A stretch of DNA of 64,000 nt. Source: Desertimonas sp963786985. Lineage in GTDB: Bacteria > Actinomycetota > Acidimicrobiia > Acidimicrobiales > Ilumatobacteraceae. Positions 41,344-49,531 of the stretch are shown here, piece by piece. Each line of letters starts with the position of its first letter. Positions within the stretch are counted from its first letter, which is position 1. The stretch is taken from assembly GCA_963786985.1 (NCBI GenBank), contig CAWBBL010000009.1, forward strand, positions 124,001 through 188,000, read 5' to 3'. A program made the position numbers and the translations under genes. The notes below the pieces were generated by a model. It saw only the letters and a list, made by a program, of their open reading frames with translations, was not told the DNA's origin and ran no database searches.

Positions 41344-41562
41344 ATGCACACTGCAAACACGAACAGCCGCCCAGCCCGCAACCGTCGCCGCGGCCGCCTC
41401 GCCGCGGCCGCCGTCGCCACGATCATCGCCGGTGGCGTCGCCACCAGCCAGGCCACCGAGGCCGCGCCGGCACTGCCGACGAGGATGAGTGCGATCCCGA
41501 CGCCGTGTGACGGCTTCGCCGATTGCATCTACACCGCCGTCTGGTACGCGTTCTACCGCTGA
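41344..41562 (+). CDS. Short secreted peptide precursor (72 residues)
   Basis: The sequence has a basic N-terminus (RPARNRRRGR), a hydrophobic core (LAAAAVATIIAGGVATSQA) and a likely AxA cleavage after ATEAA. That leaves a mature peptide of about 30 residues ending PCDGFADCIYTAVWYAFYR. The two cysteines, four residues apart, and the aromatic C-terminus are striking for an exported peptide. I recognise no family. It is divergent from the duplicated secreted protein and followed by a hairpin terminator. Coding potential is supported by the signal-peptide design, not by homology. Confidence 0.5.
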   Translation: MHTANTNSRPARNRRRGRLAAAAVATIIAGGVATSQATEAAPALPTRMSAIPTPCDGFADCIYTAVWYAFYR

Positions 41563-41568
41563 CCCATT

Positions 41569-41612
41569 CTGGGCGGCCGGCAAACGATTGTTGCGGACCG
41601 TCGGCCGCCCAG
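41569..41612. terminator. Hairpin after the short secreted gene
   Basis: CTGGGCGGCCG (41569-41579) pairs with CGGCCGCCCAG (41602-41612). The flanking CCATTCTGGGCGG relates it to the palindromes near 27859 and 30058. The remaining gap to 41717 holds a -10-like TAATCT (41685-41690) before the permease gene. Confidence 0.6.
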
Positions 41613-41717
41613 TTCGAAGGGAGAAGCAGCTCTAGTTCTTTCGGGCCCCCTCTGACGGCACTGGCCCGCCCGTCGCGCTGACCCTAATCTCTCGCCCGTT
41701 AGGGGGAATGCGGCGCA

Positions 41718-42806
41718 ATGACGGCTGACTTCGTCAGCGATCTACCGGATCCAATCGAACCCGGGCGAGTGCCCGTAACGACGCGCCATCGAGTGAACGT
41801 GTGGGCCGTCATCGGCTCCCTCCCCATCGCCTTCGTGCTCGCCTGGGTGCTCTTCTTCGCCAACGGCACCTCGGCAGGATCGGCGGCCAGCGAACCCGGC
41901 GAGTTCGTCGTCACGCTCCTCGACGGGCTCACTGCCGCTGGGCTGTACTTCATCGTGGCGTCCGGGTTCACCCTGATCTTCGGGTTGATGCGCACCGTCA
42001 ACATGGCCCACGGTGCCCTGTTCCTACTCGCCGCCTACATCGCGATCGAGATCCAGGAGCGGATGGTCGGCAAGGAGCGCAACATCGCCCCAGAGGACGT
42101 CGACATGCTGTCGTGGATCGTCCCCCTGCTCATCGGGGCGGCCGTCGCCGCTGTCGTCGGGCTGGTGATGTTCGAGGTGTTCCTGCGCTGGAACCAGGGC
42201 CAAGAACTGCGCCAGGCGCTGATCACGATGGCCATCGCCGTGATCCTCGCCGACCAGATGCTGGCGCGCGCCGGCGGCCTCGCCCAATCGATGTCGTGGC
42301 CGGAGGGGGTCACCCACTTCATCGAGATCTTCGGGCAGCGCTACGCCACGAGCCGACTGTTCGTCCTCGCCATCGCCATCGTCGTCGGCGCCTTGCTGTG
42401 GGTCTGGCTCAATCGCACGCGGATGGGCATCATCATCCGCGCCGGCGTCGCCGACCAGTCGATGGTCAGGGCGCTCGGCATCAACATCGGGATCGTCTTC
42501 GCCGTGACGTTCTTCGTCGGGTCGTTCCTCGCCGGCATGGGCGGCGTGATGGTCGCCTCGTTCGCCGGCGTCGCCACCGGCGCCGACGGCCAGTGGCTGC
42601 TGCACTCGCTCGTCGTCGTGATCATCGGCGGGCTCGGCTCGATCAAGGGCGCCGTCGCCGGTTCGCTGCTGTACGGGATCGTCACCGCCTTCGCCCCGGT
42701 GTACCTACCGATCGACTACACCTACTACTCGATCATCTTCTCGTTCGCGCTGTTGGCCATCGTGCTCGCTGTGCGCCCCTACGGACTGTTCGGACGCCCG
42801 GAATGA
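41718..42806 (+). CDS. Branched-chain amino-acid type ABC transporter permease (LivH-like)
   Basis: The 362-residue inner-membrane protein has about eight hydrophobic helices. Family landmarks are GLYFIVASGFTLIFGLMRTV followed by NMAHGALFLLAAYIA, and later VVVIIGGLGSIKGAVAGSLL. An unusual periplasmic-side insertion (EIQERMVGKERNIAPEDVDM) follows helix 3. It starts the catabolic cassette. Family members import branched amino acids, but also amides, urea and aromatic acids, so the substrate should be judged from the enzymes downstream. Confidence 0.9.
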   Translation: MTADFVSDLPDPIEPGRVPVTTRHRVNVWAVIGSLPIAFVLAWVLFFANGTSAGSAASEPGEFVVTLLDGLTAAGLYFIVASGFTLIFGLMRTVNMAHGALFLLAAYIAIEIQERMVGKERNIAPEDVDMLSWIVPLLIGAAVAAVVGLVMFEVFLRWNQGQELRQALITMAIAVILADQMLARAGGLAQSMSWPEGVTHFIEIFGQRYATSRLFVLAIAIVVGALLWVWLNRTRMGIIIRAGVADQSMVRALGINIGIVFAVTFFVGSFLAGMGGVMVASFAGVATGADGQWLLHSLVVVIIGGLGSIKGAVAGSLLYGIVTAFAPVYLPIDYTYYSIIFSFALLAIVLAVRPYGLFGRPE

Positions 42807-42879
42807 ACCGTTCACTGCGTTCCCCGGCCACGCAGACCGCGTGTGGCCGCTCCTCGGCTGGCGCCTCGTCGCTCGCAAG
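42804..42879. repeat. Dispersed intergenic repeat, copy B
   Basis: It begins at the livH-like stop codon with GTTCACTGCGTTCCCCGGCC and includes TGGCCGCTCCTCGGCTGGCG. It is a diverged forward copy of the family best seen at 54617-54689. Confidence 0.65.
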
Positions 42880-42888
42880 TGAGGCCGC

Positions 42889-43917
42889 ATGAACCCGCGG
42901 ACAGTCGCCGTGGTCGTAGCCGCCGCCGCCCTTGTGCTGATGCCGATCGTCGGCACCGAGTTCTTCGTCAACTTCGTGCTGACCCGCACGCTGATCCTCG
43001 GCCTGGCCGCGTCATCGATCGTCTTCCTGGCCAGTTACGCCGGGATGGTGTCGCTCGCTCAGTACCTCCTCGTCGGAGTCGCCAGCTTCACGATCGGCAA
43101 CTGCGTCGCCGAGTCCGGCAAGGGCCTCAAGCTCGGACTCGATCCGTGGCTCGCCGTCGTGATCGCTCTCGCCATCGCGACGCTCGTCGCCCTCCTGCTC
43201 GGCGCCCTGGCCAGCCGGACCACGGGCATCTACTTCCTCATGCTGACGCTCACCTACGCCGTGATCGGCTACTACGTGTTCGGTCAGGTGACGTCGATCT
43301 CCGGCTTCGGCGGGATCACCGGCGTCAACCCGCCCGGCTTGTTCGACGCCCACCCAGCGCGGCTCTATTACGCCGTCCTCACCCTCTCGGTCGTCGCCTA
43401 CCTCGGGTTTCGCGCCCTGCGTCGGACGCCGTTCGGGCTGGCCCTGGAGGGCATCCGGGACGACCCGATCCGGATGAGCTCGCTCGGGTTCAACGTGCCG
43501 CTCAATCGCACACTGGCGTTTGCCATCGCCGGCTTCGTTGCCGGACTGGCCGGTGTCATGAACATCTGGTGGAACGGCCAGATCGACCCCAACTCGGTGA
43601 ACATCGGGGCGACCTTGGACCTGTTCATCGTCGCCGTCATCGGGGGGATCAGCCACCTCGAGGGGGCCTGGCTGGGCGCCTTTGTGTTCGTCATCGCCAA
43701 CAACTACATGCGCAACCTTCCGCTCGTCGATCGCATCGGGATCACCGAAGCCCGCTTCAACACGGTGGTCGGCATCGTCGTGCTGGTCATCGTCGTCGCC
43801 TCACCCAATGGGCTGATGGGGCTGATCACCGGATCGAGCAACCGTCTGCGCCTGGCTGCACCGGGCGCAAGGACGAGTCCAAACCTGTCCACAACAACCA
43901 TGGAGGAATCCACATGA
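42889..43917 (+). CDS. Branched-chain amino-acid type ABC transporter permease (LivM-like)
   Basis: The 342-residue permease has about nine membrane helices: YAGMVSLAQYLLVGVASFTI, then ASRTTGIYFLMLTLTYAVIG, then RTPFGLALEGIRDDPIRMSS (the cytoplasmic loop contacting the ATPases) and FIVAVIGGISHLEGAWLGAF. It is separated from the first permease by repeat copy B and overlaps the binding-protein gene start (ATGA). Confidence 0.92.
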   Translation: MNPRTVAVVVAAAALVLMPIVGTEFFVNFVLTRTLILGLAASSIVFLASYAGMVSLAQYLLVGVASFTIGNCVAESGKGLKLGLDPWLAVVIALAIATLVALLLGALASRTTGIYFLMLTLTYAVIGYYVFGQVTSISGFGGITGVNPPGLFDAHPARLYYAVLTLSVVAYLGFRALRRTPFGLALEGIRDDPIRMSSLGFNVPLNRTLAFAIAGFVAGLAGVMNIWWNGQIDPNSVNIGATLDLFIVAVIGGISHLEGAWLGAFVFVIANNYMRNLPLVDRIGITEARFNTVVGIVVLVIVVASPNGLMGLITGSSNRLRLAAPGARTSPNLSTTTMEEST

Positions 43918-45491
43918 ACCACAAGACCGCGAGACGGGGGGCCGTGGTCGCCTCGCTCGCCCTCGTCGGGACCGTCGGTGCCGGCACCGTCGCCGCCACG
44001 ACGGTGCCGGCCGGTGACGGCGAGCCGATCCGCCTCGGCATCCTCGCCGAGTGCGAGGGAGCGTTCGGCGGCTTCAACGAAGACGTCGTCGCCGGCGTGA
44101 CGCTGGCCCTCGTCAACCAGGCCGGGGCGACCGTCAACTCGACGACGACCGCCCTCGACGGCTTCACCGGCGCGGTTGCCGGCGGGCGCCCGATCGAGGT
44201 CGTCGGCGTCGGTTGCGGCGACGACACGGCGGACCGGATCATCCAGGAGGTGCGCACGCTCGTCGAGCAGGAGAACGCCGAGATCGTCATCGGCCCGCTC
44301 TCCGGTGACGAGGCGATCGCCGTCGCCAACTACGCCAAGGACCATCCCGAGGTCACGTTCATCGACGGCATCGCCGGTTCACAGGAGCCGACGCTGCAGG
44401 TCCAGGCCGAGAACTACTTCCGCTTCCACGGCGACGGCGCGCAGTGGAATGCCGGACTCGGCGATCGCTTGTACAACGAGGCCGGCTGGCGCACGGCGGC
44501 GGTGATCGCCGACGACTACAGCTTCGGGTGGACCTCGGCGGCCGGCTTCATCGCCGACTTCTGCGGTGTCGGCGGTGACGTCGTCACGCGCGTCTTCCCG
44601 CCGTTGGGCACGACGGACTACTCGTCGTTCATCCAGCAGTTGCCTGATCCGGACGAGGTCGACGGCTACTTCTGGGTGGTCGGCGGCACCGGCACGAACG
44701 CCGCATTGGAAGCGTTCGTCAACGCCAAGGGCGACCTCACGGGCGACCAGCACGCCGGCAACCTGTTCTTCAGCCCGGCGCTGGCGAGCGCTCTCGGCCC
44801 GGACATCGCTGGCGCCTACATCGGTGGGTTCGCGGCATTCCCGGGTGACGTCGTCACCCCGGAGATCGAGGCGTACAAGGCGAGCGCCGACGCCACGTGG
44901 GAGTCGCTTGCCTCAGGAGCCGCCGGGGGTGAGACGGCCCCCGCTTCCGCCGCTGCCGGGTTCGGGTTCATGTACGGCTACTACGTTGCCGGTCTGGCAC
45001 TGGTCCAGGGCCTCGAGGCAGTCGGTGGCGACCTGTCCGACGGCCACGCCGCCTTCCGTGAGGAGCTGGCGTCGATGACGTTGGAGGCGCCGTACGGCAG
45101 CGTGACGCTCGACGAGAACCGCCAGGGCATCATCGACACGTTCGTCGCCCAGCTCGTTCTCGACGAGGAGAGCGGCGAGGTGGTCCAGCAGACCGTGGCG
45201 ATCATCCCGCAGGTCGACCAGACCTTCGGTGGCACGTTCGGCCCCGACACGCCCCCGCCGTCGCGTGAGGATCCCGCGTGCGAGGCGGCCGATCTGCCGT
45301 GGGTGGGCAACGCCATCCCAGTGGTCGACGGTGTCCCGCAGGCCGACGGGGCCACCGAGGGCAGCGCCCCGGCCGGCACTGAGCCCGCAGGCACTGAGCC
45401 CGCGGGCACCGAGCCCGCAGGCACCGAGCCCGCAGGCACCGAGCCCGCAGGTACCGCGCCGGCGGCCACGGAGACGACCGAAGCAGCATGA
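43914..45491 (+). CDS. ABC transporter substrate-binding protein (Peripla_BP_6 type) with PAGTE-repeat tail
   Basis: The 525-residue secreted binding protein has a signal peptide (ARRGAVVASLALVGTVGAGT). A type I periplasmic-binding fold starts with IRLGILAECEGAFGGFNEDV and includes EIVIGPLSGDEAIAVANYAK and the hinge TAAVIADDYSFGWTSAAGF. The C-terminus has about six near-perfect PAGTE repeats (45-kb region, 15-base unit), a linker-like tail found on few relatives. Lack of a lipobox Cys is notable for a Gram-positive binding protein, so anchoring is unclear. Ligand unknown. Confidence 0.9.
   Translation: MNHKTARRGAVVASLALVGTVGAGTVAATTVPAGDGEPIRLGILAECEGAFGGFNEDVVAGVTLALVNQAGATVNSTTTALDGFTGAVAGGRPIEVVGVGCGDDTADRIIQEVRTLVEQENAEIVIGPLSGDEAIAVANYAKDHPEVTFIDGIAGSQEPTLQVQAENYFRFHGDGAQWNAGLGDRLYNEAGWRTAAVIADDYSFGWTSAAGFIADFCGVGGDVVTRVFPPLGTTDYSSFIQQLPDPDEVDGYFWVVGGTGTNAALEAFVNAKGDLTGDQHAGNLFFSPALASALGPDIAGAYIGGFAAFPGDVVTPEIEAYKASADATWESLASGAAGGETAPASAAAGFGFMYGYYVAGLALVQGLEAVGGDLSDGHAAFREELASMTLEAPYGSVTLDENRQGIIDTFVAQLVLDEESGEVVQQTVAIIPQVDQTFGGTFGPDTPPPSREDPACEAADLPWVGNAIPVVDGVPQADGATEGSAPAGTEPAGTEPAGTEPAGTEPAGTEPAGTAPAATETTEAA
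45371..45460 (+). repeat. 15-base tandem repeat encoding PAGTE
   Basis: The unit GCCCGCAGGCACTGA and close variants occur about six times in frame at the 3' end of the binding-protein gene. Copy number could vary by slippage. Confidence 0.8.
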
Positions 45492-46279
45492 CAGACCGGG
45501 CGACGGCGACACGTGGCACGGAGGGCACCGCGCCCTTCGTTCAGCTGCGCGACGTCGTCGTCGCCTTCGGTGGTCTGCTCGCCCTGGGCGGCGTCGACCT
45601 CGACGTCGCCCGGGGCGAGCGGCTCGCCGTGCTCGGCCCCAACGGAGCGGGCAAGACCACGTTGTTCAACGTCATCGCCGGTGACCTCCACCCGACGAGT
45701 GGGAGGGTGGCGATCAACGGCGTCGATTGCACGATGGCGCCCTCGCGGCGCCGCCCGGGCCTCGGTGTCGCCCGGACCTATCAGAAGACCCGTCTGTTCC
45801 CCGGCCTGACGGTCGAGGACAACCTGCAACTCGCCTGGATCGGCAAGCACGGCAGCCACCGCTCGCTGAGCCGCCGCGGCCTACGCGGCGCCGGCCGGGA
45901 GGCGGCGCGGGCCGCCGCGTCGGCGGTCTGGCTCGGTGATCGGATCGACTCCGTGGTCGGCGATCTCTCCCATGGCCAGCAGCGCCAGCTCGAGGTCGGC
46001 ATGGTCGTCGTCACCGATCCAGCGTTGATGATGCTCGACGAGCCCGCCTCCGGCCTGTCGCGTGGTGAGCGCGAACAGCTCACCGAGCTGCTCCGCGCCC
46101 TCAGCGTCGGGACGACGTTGCTGCTCATCGAGCACGACATGGACGTCGCCCTGCGGATCGCCGAGCGTGTCGTCGTGATGGCCGATGGGGCGGTCATCGC
46201 CGAGGGGACGCCCGACGAGATCCGCCACGATCCGTTGGTCAACGAGGTCTATCTCGGGATCGCCGGCACCCATGTCTGA
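45488..46279 (+). CDS. ABC transporter ATP-binding protein (LivG-like)
   Basis: The 263-residue ATPase has Walker A GPNGAGKTT (about residue 56), signature LSHGQQRQLEVGM, Walker B LMMLDEPASG and switch His in LIEHDMDVA. LSHGQ replaces the usual LSxGQ Ser-Gly spacing in the LivG manner. It overlaps the binding-protein stop (ATGA) and the livF-like start. Confidence 0.94.
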   Translation: MTDRATATRGTEGTAPFVQLRDVVVAFGGLLALGGVDLDVARGERLAVLGPNGAGKTTLFNVIAGDLHPTSGRVAINGVDCTMAPSRRRPGLGVARTYQKTRLFPGLTVEDNLQLAWIGKHGSHRSLSRRGLRGAGREAARAAASAVWLGDRIDSVVGDLSHGQQRQLEVGMVVVTDPALMMLDEPASGLSRGEREQLTELLRALSVGTTLLLIEHDMDVALRIAERVVVMADGAVIAEGTPDEIRHDPLVNEVYLGIAGTHV

Positions 46280-46997
46280 CACCTTGCTCGACGTCCACGG
46301 CTTGTGCTCGGGCTACGGCGCGTCCCAGGTCCTCGAGAACGTCTCGTTCTCGATGGGTGTCGAGTCGGTGGCGATCATCGGACGCAACGGGATGGGCAAG
46401 TCGACGCTGTGCGACACGCTCATCGGCCTGCTCCCCACGACGTCCGGCACGTTCTCCCTCGGCGGCACGGAGCTCGCCGGACGGCACCCGGAGCGCATCG
46501 CCCAAGCGGGAATCGCTTACGTTCCTCAGGGTCGCCGGCTGTTCTCGACACTCACCGTCGACGAACACATCGCCATGCTCGCCAAGGGCGCCCGCCGCAA
46601 GCGGTGGACCCCCGACGTCGTCTTCGACCTGTTCCCCCGGCTGGCCCAACGCCGCCGCAGCCGTGCCGGCGATCTGTCTGGTGGGGAGCAGCAGATGCTC
46701 GCAGTCGGCCGGGCTCTGCTCCTCAATGGCTCGCTGGTGATGATGGACGAGCCCTCCGAAGGGCTGGCCCCGACGATCGTCGACACGCTGATCGACGCCG
46801 TGCGCCACCTCGTGGACGAAGGTGTCGCCGTTCTCGTGGTCGAACAGAACCTCTACGCGGCGACGCACATGGCCGAGCGCATCCTCGTCATGGTCGCCGG
46901 ACGTATCGAGGCCGAAACGACGGCAACCGCCCTGCTCGACGACCACGCCCTGCAGCGCCGTTACCTCGGCGTGGAAACGATCGATGAAAGTGGATGA
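46272..46997 (+). CDS. ABC transporter ATP-binding protein (LivF-like)
   Basis: The 241-residue ATPase has Walker A GRNGMGKST, the LivF-type GIAYVPQGRRLFSTLTVDEH, signature LSGGEQQMLAVGRAL, Walker B LVMMDEPSEGLAP and His-loop equivalent VVEQNLYAA. The ATG start overlaps the livG-like end by eight bases. Confidence 0.94.
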   Translation: MSDTLLDVHGLCSGYGASQVLENVSFSMGVESVAIIGRNGMGKSTLCDTLIGLLPTTSGTFSLGGTELAGRHPERIAQAGIAYVPQGRRLFSTLTVDEHIAMLAKGARRKRWTPDVVFDLFPRLAQRRRSRAGDLSGGEQQMLAVGRALLLNGSLVMMDEPSEGLAPTIVDTLIDAVRHLVDEGVAVLVVEQNLYAATHMAERILVMVAGRIEAETTATALLDDHALQRRYLGVETIDESG

Positions 46998-48177
46998 AGT
47001 GAGTAACACGATCAACGTCGCCCTCATCGGCTCCAAGTTCATGGGCCGCGCCCACTCCAACGCGTGGGCATCGGTCGGCCACTTCTTCGACGCCGATCCT
47101 CTTCCGGTGATGGATCTCGTCTGCGGGCGTAACGCTCCGGAGCTCGCCGAGTTCGCCAGTCGGTGGGGGTGGGCGCGCACGACCACGGACTGGCGGGAGG
47201 CGGTGACCGACGACGCGATCGCCCTCGTCGACATCGCGACGCCGAACAACGTTCACGCCGAGCAGGCCATCGCGGCCCTCCAGGCCGGCAAGCACGTCGC
47301 CTGCGAGAAACCGCTTGCCGGCACCCTCGCCGACGCCGAGGCGATGGCGGCGGCCGCCGCCTCGGCGTCGGGATCAACGTTCGTGTGGTTCAACTACCGG
47401 CGCGTGCCGGCCGTCGCCCTCGCCCACCAGCTGGTGGCCGGTGGCGCCCTCGGGCGGATCTTCCACGTCCGCGCCGCCTACCTCCAGAGTTGGGGCGGGC
47501 CGGAGACACCGCTGCTCTGGCGGTTCCAGGGCGACGTCGCCGGTTCTGGGGCTCACGGCGACCTCAATGCCCACATCATCGACATGGTCCGCTTCGTCAC
47601 GGGCGAGGAGATCGTCACCGTCGAAGGGGCCATCGAGCACACCTTCGTCACCGAGCGCACCGTGGTCGAAGGTGGAGCCGGTGGGGAGATCGCCGGGGCC
47701 GGGGCGGCAACCGGGGGAGCGAAGGCGCCGAGCACGGTCGACGATGCGGTGCTGTTCCTCGCCCGGCTGAGCGGTGGCGGCCTGGCGAGTTTCGAAGCGT
47801 CACGCCTGGCGACCGGCTACCACAACGCCAATCGCGTCGAGATCCACGGAGAGCGCGGCGCGCTGCGCTTCGACTTCGAGCGGATGAACGAGCTCGGCTT
47901 CTACGACGCCACGGGAGAGGGTGCTCGGCAGGGGTGGACGACGATCGATGTCACCCGCGGTGGCGACGGGCATCCGTACGCCGCAGCGTGGTGGCCGGAC
48001 AGCCATGGGCTCGGTTACGAGCACGGCTTCGTCAACCAGGTGGCCGACATCCTCGCCGTCCTCGGCGGCGGCACCGCGCTCGTACCGCTGCCCGATTTCG
48101 CCGACGCCCTGAAGACCCAACGCGTGTTGCACGCCGCCATCGAGTCGGCGCGCAACCGCGCACCGGTGGAACTCTGA
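46984..48177 (+). CDS. Gfo/Idh/MocA-family oxidoreductase
   Basis: The roughly 397-residue NAD(P)-dependent sugar or cyclitol dehydrogenase has Rossmann GSKFMGRAHSNAW (GxxxxG/A type, about residue 15), the conserved CEKPLAGTLADAEAM with catalytic Lys, and the C-terminal HGDLNAHIIDMVRFVTGEE with the catalytic D/H pair. Start is ATG 46984 (overlapping the ATPase) or GTG 46999. Together with the isomerases downstream it points to a sugar- or inositol-like substrate. Confidence 0.88.
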   Translation: MKVDEVSNTINVALIGSKFMGRAHSNAWASVGHFFDADPLPVMDLVCGRNAPELAEFASRWGWARTTTDWREAVTDDAIALVDIATPNNVHAEQAIAALQAGKHVACEKPLAGTLADAEAMAAAAASASGSTFVWFNYRRVPAVALAHQLVAGGALGRIFHVRAAYLQSWGGPETPLLWRFQGDVAGSGAHGDLNAHIIDMVRFVTGEEIVTVEGAIEHTFVTERTVVEGGAGGEIAGAGAATGGAKAPSTVDDAVLFLARLSGGGLASFEASRLATGYHNANRVEIHGERGALRFDFERMNELGFYDATGEGARQGWTTIDVTRGGDGHPYAAAWWPDSHGLGYEHGFVNQVADILAVLGGGTALVPLPDFADALKTQRVLHAAIESARNRAPVEL

Positions 48178-48195
48178 ACTGAAAGGAACGAACCA

Positions 48196-49440
48196 ATGCC
48201 TGACCCTGCCCCCTTCAAGCCCGTCAACATGCCCGTCGGCGTGCTCACTGCCGCCCTCCAAGAGCTCACGCCGCGTGATCGCCGCGATCCCGATCCCGAC
48301 CTGGCGGTCGAGGAGTGGCTCGACTTCGCCAAGGCGCTCAACGCCGATTGCATCGAGCTGTCGGCGGCGCTGCATCCGACGCTCGCTGACGTACCCGCCG
48401 AGGCGATGCTCGATCCGGTCGCCAACACCCTCGACCTGCGCGAGCCGTTCAACGACGTGCGCGCCAAGCGCGTGCTGGCTGCCGTCGACGACACTGGGGT
48501 CGCCATCGCCGACGTCGCGTACTTCGACGACATGCTCCACGAGGATCCGGCGATCCGCCGAAAGAAGCACGACTTCATGATCCAGACGATGGATGCCGCC
48601 GTGCTTCTCGGCGTCGCCGCCGTCACCGGCTTCGTCGGACGGGATCAGTCCAAGTCGATGGACCAGAACCTCGTCGAGTTCGAGAACAGCTTCGTGCCGT
48701 TGCTCCAGGAGGCCAAGGCTCGCGGACTGCAATATCGCGTCGAGCAGTGCCCGATGCCGGGGTGGACGCCGACGGACAACTTCCACAACAACATCGCCTA
48801 CACCCCAGGGACGTGGATCGCCCTGCACCAGATCTGCGAGCGTCACGGGGTCGGCGACCAGTTCCGCATCCACTACGACCCATCCCACGCGATCTTGATG
48901 GGCCAGGACACGCGGTCGTTGTTCCAGTACCTCGCCGATGCCGGCTACGGGTTCCTCATCGCCGGGATGCACGTCAAGGGCCAGGTCGTCGATGCCAAGG
49001 GAGTGTCCGGTTGGGGCTATGGCGGCCAGACCGTGCAGCGTGGCGACTGGGTCGACGGGGAGATCTCGTCGAACCCCGCCGACCTCGCCAACGCCTGGAA
49101 GAAGCAAGTCGTGTTGTGTGAGCACGAGCTGCCCGGCACGGCCCGTCACGATCCGCTGGCCTACCTGCAGAACCGCACCGTCGACTGGCTCGACCACCAG
49201 CTGGCGGCCCGCGAGCTGCTCGACTTCGATCCGGCCACGACGCCCCTGATCGTCGAGCACGAGTACGGTCCGGCCCGCGTCCAGGAACGAGCCCTGCTGG
49301 AGCCGATCCTCGCCGGGTCGATCGCCTTCACCCGGCACATCGACGAGGCGGCCGCGGCGATGTACGCCTTGCAGCACGAGGTCCTCCCGGCCCAGGGCAT
49401 CCCCGTCCAGGGCGTGGGTCGCGAGGCATATCGGAGCTAG
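48196..49440 (+). CDS. Sugar phosphate isomerase/epimerase-like TIM-barrel protein
   Basis: The 414-residue protein belongs to the AP-endonuclease-2/xylose-isomerase TIM-barrel superfamily. Likely metal ligands lie in YRVEQCPMPGW (Glu), RIHYDPSHAILMGQD (Asp/His), AGMHVKGQVV (His) and VVLCEHELPG (Glu). It begins 18 bases after the dehydrogenase, with GAAAGGAACGAACC as ribosome-binding site. Specific substrate unknown. Confidence 0.8.
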   Translation: MPDPAPFKPVNMPVGVLTAALQELTPRDRRDPDPDLAVEEWLDFAKALNADCIELSAALHPTLADVPAEAMLDPVANTLDLREPFNDVRAKRVLAAVDDTGVAIADVAYFDDMLHEDPAIRRKKHDFMIQTMDAAVLLGVAAVTGFVGRDQSKSMDQNLVEFENSFVPLLQEAKARGLQYRVEQCPMPGWTPTDNFHNNIAYTPGTWIALHQICERHGVGDQFRIHYDPSHAILMGQDTRSLFQYLADAGYGFLIAGMHVKGQVVDAKGVSGWGYGGQTVQRGDWVDGEISSNPADLANAWKKQVVLCEHELPGTARHDPLAYLQNRTVDWLDHQLAARELLDFDPATTPLIVEHEYGPARVQERALLEPILAGSIAFTRHIDEAAAAMYALQHEVLPAQGIPVQGVGREAYRS

Positions 49441-49461
49441 ACGAGTGAAGATCTCGCACCG

Positions 49462-49531
49462 ATGCGAGCGAGCGAGCGCCAGCGAGCGAGCGTCCAGTAA
49501 CGGCCTGCGTGGCCGGGGAACGCAATGAACG
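49462..49531. repeat. Dispersed intergenic repeat, copy C (reverse orientation)
   Basis: It is nearly identical, inverted, to copy D at 54617-54689 (landmarks GCGAGCGAGCGAGCGCCAGC and GCGTGGCCGGGGAACGCAAT). The repeat reaches into the next gene: its terminal GCAATGAACG supplies the ATG at 49525. Confidence 0.8.

Noticed and set aside
45371..45460. CRISPR-like repeat array
   Set aside because: The 15-base units are contiguous, in frame and without spacers. They encode PAGTE.
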